In this document: one piece after another, positions 23,493-32,789 of the stretch
Numbering within the stretch: the stretch's first letter is position 1
How the letters are laid out: each line of letters begins with the position of its first letter
NCBI GenBank assembly: GCA_029582165.1
Contig: CM055871.1
Coordinates: 4,905,501-4,969,500 of the forward strand
Reading direction: 5' to 3'
Source of the DNA: Portulaca oleracea
Lineage: Eukaryota > Streptophyta > Magnoliopsida > Caryophyllales > Portulacaceae
DNA length: 64,000 nt
Notes under the pieces: model-generated
What the model was told of the DNA's origin: nothing
What the model saw: only the letters and a program-made list of their open reading frames with translations
Databases searched by the model: none
Translations under genes and position numbers: made by a program

Positions 23493-23536
<44 letters not shown>
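23410..23536. repeat. (CT)n and (GA)n inverted microsatellites
   Basis: A pure CT run (23410-23453) is followed after about 42 bases by a GA run (23496-23536), so one strand can pair with itself into a long hairpin. Confidence 0.9.
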
Positions 23537-23541
<5 letters not shown>

Positions 23542-23850
23542 GGGGGAAGGGATGGCGGGGGTGGAGAGAGATTAGAGAGAGATGGGGGTAGGGGGTAGAA
23601 AGAGAATAGGGAGAGAAGCAGAGAGGGTTAGAGATAGAATGGACATAGAGCTAATGTATGAGTGTCGTTGCATTACATATAATATAAAAGGGCAAATATG
23701 TTAATTAAAACTTACTGTTATGAACTCTCTTAATTGATTTCCCAATCAATCGTAAATAGCTTACCCTTACAAACACTTGCATACCCTCACCCTCTTTTAC
23801 TATTATGAATCCTACCCACGTTTTTAACTCTCATCTGAAGCGGGCCCTTA

Positions 23851-24670
23851 GGGCCCATTTGGTACGTAATGGTAATGGAAATGAGAATTCATAATGAGAA
23901 TAGGAATATGAATTCACAATTTGAATGGGAATGAGAATGTGTTTTGAATTTCCAAGTTCCTTATTTGTTATATGATAATTCAAAGTGGGTGTAGGATTTG
24001 GAATAAATGCACATTTACTAGAATATCATTCATTAGTTTAAATAGAATAACATAGTATTGGTAATATCAATTAACTATGAGGATAATATTGGTATTTAAC
24101 CTGACTTATGAATTCCCAGTGTAAATTACCACACCTCCCCCTGGTAATAGATTAGTGGGAGTTGAAGGGCCTACTTGGGAGAGGAGTAAAGGAGAGTTAG
24201 GAGGGTAAAGGAGAGTAAGAGGGAGTAGGGTTTACCCCCTTTACACCTCTTTACTCTCGTTTTTTTAACTCCCCAATTTGGGGTGTAAGGAGATGTACAT
24301 CATACATAACATAGAAAATGACCATTATACCCCTATCTCCCATACTCTCGCCATTGAACTAAATATATTATGAAAGGGTAAATATGTCAATTAACATTTT
24401 ACTCTTATGAACTCTCTAAATGGTTCTCCCAAGCAAGGGTACGTAGTTTACCCTTATGAACCCTCCCATACTCTCACCCTCCTTTACTCTTATGAACTCT
24501 TACTCTCCATTTTTAACTCTCCTTCCAAGTAGAGCAGAAGTGTCGGACCCTTCTATTCTTATTCTCATGCCCCTTTTTTTTTTGAATTATCGTAAAATAA
24601 ATAAGGGATTTGTAATATCAATCTTTCTATTTCCTTTCACAACCCTCTATTCCCTCGTACCAAACAAGTC
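23851..24670. mobile_element. MITE-like element interrupted by a second MITE
   Basis: The left end reads GGGCCCATTTGGTACG and the right end TACCAAACAAGTC, an imperfect inverted pair flanked by TTA and TAA, which suggests a PIF/Harbinger-type (Tourist-like) element. The interior has no coding sequence. A separate inverted-repeat element at about 24148-24537 splits it. Confidence 0.5.
24148..24537. mobile_element. Inner MITE with inverted ends
   Basis: Starts GGGCCTACTTGGGAGAGGAG and ends with TCTCCTTCCAAGTAGAGC, which is largely the reverse complement, with TTAGGAGGGTAAAGGAGAGT and ACTCTCACCCTCCTTTACTC further in. Flanks share GAA-type bases but no clear target duplication was settled. Confidence 0.5.
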
Positions 24671-24679
24671 TAAGTATTT

Positions 24680-25780
24680 ATAAGAAAAAAAAAGTGACAT
24701 CTACTTCTTGAAAAAAAAGATTGAACACAATAAAGGTTAAAGTTCATCGAAATGCTAAACATTCCTAATTAAATACTACATCCATTCCTAAATAGGCGTT
24801 AATTACTCACACATTATAATGAATTAAAATATGAAATTGTCACTATTAGAAAGATATTCTACTAAAAATTACAATGGTGTTAATGTTATATTGTAAGTTT
24901 TGTAATACACTATAATTTATGAATAATCAGTGGTCTAAGTTTAGTCAAATTTATTTATTTAGAAACAGAGGTAGCAGTTAAATGTAATAATTTTTAAAGA
25001 TAAACCAATATAAAAATGATGATAATAACAATGAAAAAGTGGAAAAGTATGCTCTGTAGTTCTCTCATTAAATAAGGATAATAAATTAAATTTTATATAA
25101 GACAATGAAATACTTATTAATATTAAATTATTGCAAGACTTTAACGTAAATTATGTCATATATTATGGTGGACTTATCTAGATCCATCATATATGCTGGA
25201 ATAAATTAATCTTACGTGATGAATTTATGGAAAAAATTGATAAACTTAAAAGATATCCATGATCAAATTTTGTAATAATATTAATAAATTTTGATAAATT
25301 TATCATGAATTTTAATAAATATTATTGATGAATTTCTTTTAAATCTAACATCTTAATAGACCTAAATAGGTACTCCATGATGTATCGTATGAGAGTTGCG
25401 AGACTTATAACCACATCAGCAATAGCATTACATAACTTGCACTATAGTTAGTGACCAGTGAGAGTGAGGTGCACAATTAATCTTTTAAACTTTACAAATT
25501 TCTCTCTTTGAGAATTGATGGATATTACAGGGCCTAAATAAAGAACCAAATACATAAAAGGTAAGGTTGTTTGATGTGGCTTTTAAAATCTACCCCGAAC
25601 AAATAAAGAACCAAATACTACCCCGAACAAATGTTTGATTGACGTGGCTTTTAAAATCTATACATACTTTGCATTGACATGGTTATTTCATAAAAGTTTA
25701 TTCTTAGGGACAACCGAAGTCAACATGTATCCTTGTAATACAAAATCTCATAATTGTGTGCCTTGCAAGCAACTAGTCTA
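24680..25780. other. AT-rich intergenic DNA with a decayed MITE
   Basis: At about 24775-24977 the ends CTACATCCATTCCTAAATAG and TTTAGAAACAGAGGTAGCAG form degenerate Stowaway-like inverted repeats. A short direct duplication containing AAATAAAGAACCAAATAC occurs at about 25533-25625. No gene is supported. Confidence 0.4.
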
Positions 25781-25789
25781 GATATTGAT

Positions 25790-25870
25790 TTCCTCAACTT
25801 GGAATTAACTGTTCCTAGCAATTCCTCTCTCTATTTGGTCAACCTTGAATGAGTGAATATATATATATAT
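25790..25870 (+). repeat. Outlying copy of the NHL promoter segment
   Basis: This stretch (CAACTTGGAATTAACTGTTC, then CTATTTGGTCAACCTTGAAT, then a TA run) repeats what lies directly upstream of the NHL gene at about 27000-27130. It includes GGTCAA at 25837-25842, a W-box core on the minus strand. Confidence 0.6.
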
Positions 25871-26044
25871 GTGTGTGAATTAGATTATAATAATCCCAAT
25901 TTTACAAATTGGACAGCAATAATCCCTACTTTCGGTTCGTATTTTGGTGGCCCGCAAAATAATAAAATTGGATTGTAGTGGGACATCATCGAGAGTATAC
26001 CGTAAATATCATAAATTTTGTGTTGCTTTTTTTAAAACTTAGTA

Positions 26045-26278
26045 CTCCCTCCGTTTTTTTATTTGTCTTTGACGCTTTTTGAGGTCCGTCTTTAATCAAC
26101 AATTCCACACATAATACTTTTATAAAGATCTACGATATTATACTTTTCTAATAGTATTTTTTATAACGAATCTAACAACATCAATTTTGTATAATGAATC
26201 ATTGTACAAATTAAGATATTACTGGTCAAAGTTTTTTACACAATTACCAAGATGACAATTAAAAAGAAACGGAGGGAG
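26045..26278. mobile_element. Stowaway-type MITE, complete
   Basis: 234-bp element with inverted ends CTCCCTCCGTTTTTTT and AAAAAGAAACGGAGGGAG, flanked by TA on both sides. The ends and the TA target are diagnostic of Stowaway (Tc1/mariner) elements. It has no coding capacity. Confidence 0.88.
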
Positions 26279-26634
26279 TATAATACTTTACCACGATTTT
26301 TAATGAATTTACGTCATTTCTCCCAATTTTTTACAATGATTTCACTTTTCTTCCTTTTAAAAATTTATAATAATTGATCGAAGTCTCAAACAAATAATTT
26401 AAAAAATGTTTCAGTAACTAGACTTCATTACCTTTCTAGGGACAAACACGAAAAAAACAAAAACAATATGCTGTAGGAATGAAAAAAATAAAAAGAATGT
26501 GAAGGTGGATTTGGTACCACTACAATCCAATTTTTTTTTTTGGACCACCAGAATCCAAAATAAAAATAGAGATTATTACTATACAATTGGTGAAAGTATG
26601 GATTATTATAATACAAGTTTCATATATATATATA

Positions 26635-26951
26635 GGAAATGGATCCAGTATGAAGAGAGTTTAGGTAGAAATGTGAGAAAGTAAATCACAACCCTTGATT
26701 TTACATTTGACGGTGTGTGGTCATGGATATCAGGGAGTGTGAGCATGGATTTCATGACCACAGTCCTTGAAATCCATGACCACAATCTTTGAAATCTATT
26801 ACCACAGTCTTTGAAATCTACGACCACAATCTTTGAAATCTATGACTACAGTCCTTGAAATCTACGACCACATATTGTCAGATGCAAAATCAAAGACTGT
26901 GATCTGTTCCTCTCACCTTCCTATCTAAACTCTCTTCTACTGAATTCATTC

Positions 26952-26953
<2 letters not shown>
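26635..26953. mobile_element. Fold-back element flanked by TA repeats, with internal 22-bp minisatellite
   Basis: The ends (GGAAATGGATCCAGTATGAA and, read in reverse, GGGAATGAATTCAGTAGAAG) form imperfect inverted repeats extending about 90 bases inward, including a shared AGAGAGTTTAG block. Both ends abut (TA)n. Microsatellite-targeting MITEs such as rice Micron behave this way. The centre (about 26753-26872) is a tandem array of about 5.4 copies of a 22-bp unit of the type ACGACCACAATCTTTGAAAT. Confidence 0.65.
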
Positions 26954-26998
<45 letters not shown>

Positions 26999-27020
26999 CA
27001 ACTTGGAATGAATACACATG

Positions 27021-27096
27021 TATATACTATATACACATATTTGGTCAACTGGGAAGAAGTTTTCCTAGCAATTTCTCTCTCTCTCTATTGGGTCAA
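27021..27096 (+). promoter_or_regulatory. NHL promoter: TATA-like box and two W-box cores
   Basis: TATATACTATATA (about 27021-27033) is a candidate TATA region. GGTCAA at 27043-27048 and 27091-27096 read TTGACC on the minus strand, the core bound by WRKY factors. Their presence near an NHL gene fits pathogen-responsive control; this is inference from motifs only. Confidence 0.45.
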
Positions 27097-27228
27097 CTTG
27101 GAATGAAGTGTTCAATTCCTAGCCATTTCTAGCATTCCCCTTCCCCATGGCACGTTCAACTATATTATCTCCTCCCCTAAACACAAACACAAACACATAC
27201 ACAATCAAAGCATACAACACCATCCAAA

Positions 27229-27807
27229 ATGGGAAACGCTACTGGTGCAATAACATGCGCCGTAATCCTGATCCTCGTCGTAGGAGGCATATCCGTCCTG
27301 ATCGCATGGGCAGCAGACCGCATGAAGTCCCCCTCCTTCTTCCTCCAATCGGCCGCCATCACCACCTACAACCTCACCTCCGACAACCACCTCAACGCCA
27401 CCGTATCCCTCTCCATACGGTCCCACAACCGCGACTCAAAGTACACCGTCAAGTACCAGGCCATGGCAGTCGTCGTCTTCCACAACGGGTTCGGGTTTGC
27501 CTTCCAGAACGTCCCGGGCGGCCCGTTTGTGCAGCACCATGGGGATGATGTCGTCTTCCGTGTCAGCCCGATGGCCCGGGATGTCGTCGTGGAGGATCCG
27601 AATGAGGCCGGGGCGTTGAGGAGGGAGGCCAAGGAAGGGAAGCTTGAGTTGGAGGTTAGGGTTAGGGCTAAGGTTAGGTTTCAGGTGAAGCATTGGAAGC
27701 ATAGGAGTTATGTTTTGAAGGTTGTTTGTCCTTCTGTGGGGGTGGATTTGGATTCTGGGAAGGGGAGTTTTGGGGGGGAGATTGCTTGTAATGTGGACAG
27801 GTTTTGA
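27229..27807 (+). CDS. NDR1/HIN1-like (NHL) protein, LEA-2 domain
   Basis: 192-residue intronless gene, much more GC-rich than its surroundings. Residues about 7-28 form one hydrophobic helix (AITCAVILILVVGGISVLIA), giving a short cytoplasmic N-terminus and a large outside domain. Residues about 40-185 have the beta-rich LEA-2 layout of NHL/YLS9 proteins: N-glycosylation sites at Asn48 and Asn56, a central VKYQAMAVVVFHNGFGFAF strand pair, and a V-rich C-terminal strand with paired cysteines (VVCPSVG, IACNV). The family includes plasma-membrane proteins tied to disease resistance and senescence; some members bind no known partner. The start is the first ATG in frame, just before the membrane helix. 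Length fits the family. Function beyond family membership is inferred. Confidence 0.88.
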   Translation: MGNATGAITCAVILILVVGGISVLIAWAADRMKSPSFFLQSAAITTYNLTSDNHLNATVSLSIRSHNRDSKYTVKYQAMAVVVFHNGFGFAFQNVPGGPFVQHHGDDVVFRVSPMARDVVVEDPNEAGALRREAKEGKLELEVRVRAKVRFQVKHWKHRSYVLKVVCPSVGVDLDSGKGSFGGEIACNVDRF

Positions 27808-29132
27808 CTCAGAGATATGCAATAATTGGTGAACTTTGTATATGTATGTATCAATGGAAGTGGGTGTTGTTCATGTCTTTGTGTACATTACATTCATAAC
27901 TTTGTATTTGGTGTTTGGGAATTGCTTTGAATTCATTTACACTGCATGTATTTAAGCAAATTTAACCATGTACTAATTAATGATGAAATATATGCATATT
28001 TAGGTATTCGTTCCTGTTATAATATAAATCATCATTGTGGCCGTCATCCCGTAAAAAATTCAGCTTCGGTTTCTTTTGGATCTGGACGAATTGGACATTC
28101 GGTCGAAAAGTTTATGTCTAATATTTGAATTTTTGGGTATTTTCAAGTTGGATAATTCGGAAAAATCTAAATTCAGGTCATTATTGAGTTAGCGATTGAT
28201 CAATAAAAAAATGAAAAATATTATGTCCGAATTTTTAATTAAATCAGTCAACGTCAAAATTTATACGAAAAATTATTTATGACCTGTATCTAATCTTTTC
28301 CAAATCGGACTAAACCCAATTTTTGAGTTGGGAATTTTTTGACAATCCTAATTTAAGGTTTTGATAAGATTGTTGAAGCTACAAGGATGGTTTATATTCT
28401 AACAGTTTCCAATAATTCCACTAATTATTATGTAGAGTTTGGTCAAACCTGTTTAGGAAGACTTATACATGTCTTTCAAGGAGTTGCACAAAACAAATAC
28501 TACTTGTGGAGAGGATGGAAGAGAAAAACATTATATATTGGAACCATCTCTACAACTGCCTAATAATTTACCCAATAATTCCATTTATTGACAATTGGTA
28601 CGTGTATCTCCAATTTGTATGTTTTTTTTCTTTAATTTTTTTTCTTGATGGGATTTGTTCAAATTATTTGTGATGCTTAATACGTAATCAATATGCATCC
28701 ATCAATTATTTTCAATATGCAAATTAAAGGGTGATATCTTTGGCCCGTTTAATAATATATAAAGTATAAACATGGAAAACTTGGTCCAAAAGCTAATAAA
28801 ATGGTGTTTATTTGGTGCGCATACAATTCTAAGGGATACGTTATGTTCGAAGACCATTCATATGGTGGCATTAAGGAATTTAAGTCTCAAAATGTCTAAT
28901 TTCTTGAGGATGAGTTCTCAAGCATTTGAATCCGGACTTAGGGTTGTATGAGTTACAACAACCATCTCTCGGTGATTGGGAAGATTTGGACACCGTCCAT
29001 GACACCGTGGATTGCAGTTCTCCACCTAATAATAGAGATAGGGGGAGTAGTCCTACAAATTCTAATGGTGGAAACTTGTCTACTTATCTACTTAGGATAA
29101 TCAACTGGAGAATGAGAAATGTACGTAGATAC

Positions 29133-29135
<3 letters not shown>
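27808..29135. other. Non-coding DNA downstream of the NHL gene
   Basis: AT-rich. An open frame beginning at 28926 (MNPDLGLYELQQPSLGDWED) looks protein-like for about 65 codons but runs into a TA microsatellite. I recognise no family; it may be the edge of a transposon protein. Confidence 0.4.

Positions 29136-29224
<89 letters not shown>
29136..29224. repeat. (TA)n-(CA)n compound microsatellite
   Basis: About 75 bases of TA, broken once by CA, then seven CA units. Confidence 0.95.
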
Positions 29225-29775
29225 TGTGTCTGTGTTATTAAGGGAAGGGCGAAATATTTCATCTTATTTTTCAAGAATCAACATGGGCAAAAGGTTTGTA
29301 GTAATGGGAAGAAATTGGGTTCACGTCAGATTTAGGTTGGTCCAATCAGTCAATATTATTTCAATCCAGATAAGAAATTGATGACCATTATCCAGTTTTT
29401 CTAAGCTAATGATAATTAGAGAGATGTAAATTTTGATTAAAATCGGGTTCGGACAATAGAAATAAAAAAAATATATTATATCCGAAGTTCCGATAAAATC
29501 GATCAATATTAATATTCGCACGAAGAATGCAAGACCGTATCCACTTCTCCGCGTAATACGAGTTCAAGTATTCAGATCATATAACATTTTGCAAGCAAGG
29601 AATACGAATATGACATCAAAGAATCCTTAAATTAAACCACACTACATCACTGGCACTATTTTGGTGTGATTGAATAAAAGGGCCTTTGAGCCGCAACTTA
29701 TCCAAAAAAAAAAAAAACCACACCAATTTTTATTTGAGGTTTACACATTGAAGGCCAAGAGCAAACACCATATTA

Positions 29776-30213
29776 CTAGGGTTTATCCCATTTATACATC
29801 TTAACATATTTATGTTTACGGTTGCGATACAAGTAAATACCATTTTCATCTGCTTTCCAATTACATTTATAGTAGTCACCACATAAACCTTCCACAAAAC
29901 TTTCATCTTGATCAAATGCAATGAAGAATTTCCGACCATGATTAGGCCATATTAGGTTGCATGTATACAAGGCTTTGTGGAAAGGTTTGCGAACAAATGA
30001 CCAACTAAATTGACCTTTTGGAGGTATTTGTTGAGACCCAAGATCCAAATTTGGAAGCCCTTTAGATTCACAATTCACTGAAAGAGTATCTGTTTGTAGG
30101 GCATTCTCAATTTTTACAAAGTAACGACGAGGCAATGGTCCATATCCCACAACACATTGAGGAGTATATGTGAGGGAAAATGCTAATAAAAAGGTTAATA
30201 AAAGCTTCAACAT
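29776..30213 (-). CDS. S-protein homologue (plant self-incompatibility S1 family), intact
   Basis: 145 residues, no introns, as usual for the family. Residues 1-23 are a signal peptide (MLKLLLTFLLAFSLTYTPQC...), so the product should be secreted. The mature domain has the S1 pattern: YFVKIENALQTDTLSVNCES (about 31-50), FSWSFV (69-74), KALYTCNL (80-87), and the closing GIYLY (125-129). Cysteines at 48, 85, 111 and 117 can form the conserved disulfides. The start is the first ATG and precedes the signal peptide. It lies between the frameshifted copies at 22.1 and 31.1 kb and is transcribed toward the NHL gene. Known biology: poppy PrsS is the founder; most family members are of unknown function. 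A role in pollen-pistil recognition is not shown by the sequence. Confidence 0.92.
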   Translation of the reverse strand: MLKLLLTFLLAFSLTYTPQCVVGYGPLPRRYFVKIENALQTDTLSVNCESKGLPNLDLGSQQIPPKGQFSWSFVRKPFHKALYTCNLIWPNHGRKFFIAFDQDESFVEGLCGDYYKCNWKADENGIYLYRNRKHKYVKMYKWDKP

Positions 30214-30293
30214 TAATTGTGTAAATGTCTTTCAATTTGGTGGGAGATTTTATGTTGTTGGGATTCATTTTTTGAACAAGAAGATCTTGTATG

Positions 30294-30300
30294 TTTTATA
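30294..30300 (-). promoter_or_regulatory. Probable TATA box of the minus-strand SPH gene
   Basis: TATAAAA on the minus strand, about 80 bases upstream of the start codon at 30213. Confidence 0.55.
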
Positions 30301-31109
30301 GCCTAACAAGTATATCCAAAGGGATGTTGTCATAAAGTTTAAAGATGGGAAGTAGTAAATGTATCATAGGGTTTCGTGGTCAAGTGGTATAAAATTGTGG
30401 TTCCTTCTATTATAAGTTGAGTGCATTTTACTCATTTTAATTTCTAACTATATATAAATTTATGAATGTCTTAAAATTTTGTTTACATATTAGTATATCA
30501 ACACATACAAAAATTTTATCTAATTTAAATTTTAATAATAAGTCATATGAGAGTAATTGAGTAGCCTTGACAAGTTTATAAAATTATATATCAAATCAAG
30601 AACTATTATACCAAAAGAATGTAAAAAAGAATGTAACTTTGAAAAAAAATGTGGACTATTTTGCCACTATACAAATCAAACAAGGAATCTTATCAACAAC
30701 TAAATGGTGATAAATAGGTGGATGAGATGAAATGAATCGATAAATAAAAGGATGGATATGTTTTTATTACTACCTTTTTTTTTAAAACTAGGAGCATATA
30801 ATTTACCTAGTTCTGTCTATCATTCATTAGTTAGGAAAATTAAGCTGGACTTAAAGACTCAACCTCGAACATAAGGATTAAAGTAATCTATTTTTGTTAT
30901 TTAAGTTTTTTCCACCACAAAAAAATGAGTCATAATTACATGCGATCTATAAGTAACAACCAACATATTCTAGACTCTTACATATTTGACAGTAAATATA
31001 GGTTGGCATTCAAAATCTCCATGCATAATATATAGATTAATTCACCACAGAATAAGTCTTAATTACCACCATATCTAACATTGTAAAAGATACAAGTGGA
31101 ATTACCCTA
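30301..31109. other. Intergenic region, divergent promoters
   Basis: The part from about 30575 onward is similar to 44005-44571, the upstream region of the intact SPH gene at 44572. The block GATCTATAAGTAACAAC (about 30944-30960) corresponds to GATCTATAAATAACAAC there, so its TATA-like core has one change. A tRNA-like box A (TGGTCAAGTGGT, 30378-30389) has no matching box B. Confidence 0.5.
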
Positions 31110-31539
31110 ATGGCAAACCATAAAATATGGGTGATGTTATTTTTACCGTTTTTAATCTTAAACCTAAATCAACATCCGTTTGTCATAGGGTGGGCATTAT
31201 TACCGATACATTACACGTTCAACATTGAGAATGCATTGAGCAAAAATGCATTGGATATCCATTGCGATTCTAACAAGGACGGGGATTATCCCCGTGTATG
31301 GCAATTTTACACACACTTTTAAGACCGAGTTAGCCAAAACCCTGACCTACACTTGCACCGTTACGAATAGACCCGGACAAGCATTCAAGGTTTTTCAAGC
31401 TTTTATCGATGCACAAAAGTTTGTTGACGATCAATGTGGAGGAAGGCATTGCTTTTGGAAGGTCCAAGATGATGGGATTTACTTGTACCAAATTCATAAG
31501 AATGAGTATATTAAGAGGTATGATTGGGATCATGTCTAA
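31110..31539 (+). pseudogene. S-protein homologue, frameshifted duplicate
   Basis: The first frame (31110-31322) gives MANHKIWVMLFLPFLILNLN, a signal peptide, then YTFNIENALSKNALDIHCDS. The second (31246-31539) gives the rest: NFTHTFKT, TYTCTVTNRPGQAFKVFQAF, CGGRHCFWKVQDDGIYLYQI. Aligned with the intact paralogue at 44572-45015, about 14 bases are missing between HCDS and NFTHTF, which explains the shift. The two halves are otherwise well kept, so the loss looks fairly recent. As it stands the protein would stop after 70 residues. Confidence 0.87.
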
Positions 31540-31804
31540 GTTGTAATGGTTTAATTTTATTGAGATTTAATTTCGATGCGAAGCTTAATTACCCTTTGTA
31601 CTTGATACTGTGAAATGGAACAATTTGGTTTGTACGATGAAAAGTGTGAAAACTAGTTTTATGACAGAGATTTTTCATAAACTATTGGAACTTTTAAGTT
31701 ATTGAAAAAATGTCAGCCTTGTTAAACATTATGGATGGCCAACTATAAATTACAGAGATATGTTCATTATCTAAATAGTTGAAAAAGATTATTTTTTCGA
31801 CTTA

Positions 31805-32072
31805 GGCCCCGTTCTTTTGTGCGATGTGATTGCAGTGCGGTTCGTTGCAGAATTTGAAAAAATGTAGCGAGTTGTGGAGAAAGTTGTGGTGGGTGGGTAG
31901 GTAGGTTAAGAGAAAGAATGTGAAAAAATAGAGGAGAAAAATGAGGAGATAGAAAAATGAAAACATATATATTGGTGATGATTGTGGTGTGGTGTAGTGA
32001 TTTGGTGGAAAATTAAAAAGTGCGATGCGGTGTGGTACCGCACCACAACTTACCGCATAAAAGAATGGGGCG
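31805..32072. mobile_element. Tourist-like MITE (PIF/Harbinger type)
   Basis: 268 bp, ends GGCCCCGTTCTTTT and AAAAGAATGGGGCG (inverted, differing at the terminal base and one internal base), flanked on both sides by TTA. The 3-bp TTA target fits PIF/Harbinger. No coding sequence. Confidence 0.75.
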
Positions 32073-32789
32073 TTAAATTTTAATGGAGTAAAGCAAAATA
32101 TCTTATCAAACTTTCTATGCTTCTTTTTCATGAAGTTAGGTAATGAACAATTGCTAGTTATTGGGTCAATTGGAATTAGTCTCTTTAAATTATAAAATTT
32201 ATAGGTAATTGAGATTGCTATATACAACCTCTCCACACCCTTTGGACAGGATTTCAATTCGAAGTATTAATTTTGAATTTTTAAAATTGCAAATACATAT
32301 TTTGTTCATTTGATTTGGCTTTTAGCTTATCTATTGACAACATGAGTTATATATGATATTAAAAAAAAAAAAAGAAAGAAAGAAATGATGTATGGATGAA
32401 AGAAAGGAAAAAAATTGTTGGAGGTGACCAATGTTTTGTAAAACTGACTGATTAGGGATAACAATTTTTTTTTCTACTCATAAACTCCCTGTGTTTGGTG
32501 TTAAATTGCTAGCGGGTGACATTCCAGCCAATTTTGAAAATTTTTGGTTGGAATCCGCCGATAGTTGGTAAGGGCATTGGATAGTTAGTTGGTTTAACGA
32601 GGGTTTTTTTTTTTTTACTGCTTACCCACGAAATTTCTCCTCCTTTATGAACAACGCCTTGCCTCTCTCTTTCCCTGTCTGTTCTGCTCCCTAATTGAGA
32701 ACCGAGAGAGAGAGAGAGATCAGGCTCATTTGAAAGGTTGAAGAAGGCACGGTTGAAGAGTTCTGTTCGAAGAACATCAAAGGTCGTCA
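32073..32789. other. Non-coding, 5' region of the GRF pseudogene
   Basis: AT-rich, then a GAGA-rich leader (about 32704-32720) directly before the ATG at 32790. Probable promoter and 5' untranslated region of the pseudogene. Confidence 0.4.

Noticed and set aside
27147..27548. 133-codon frame overlapping the NHL gene, plus several minus-strand frames
   Set aside because: Shadows caused by high GC; the NHL frame has the membrane helix and LEA-2 features.
30370..30410. tRNA-like box A
   Set aside because: No box B at the right distance and no cloverleaf could be drawn.
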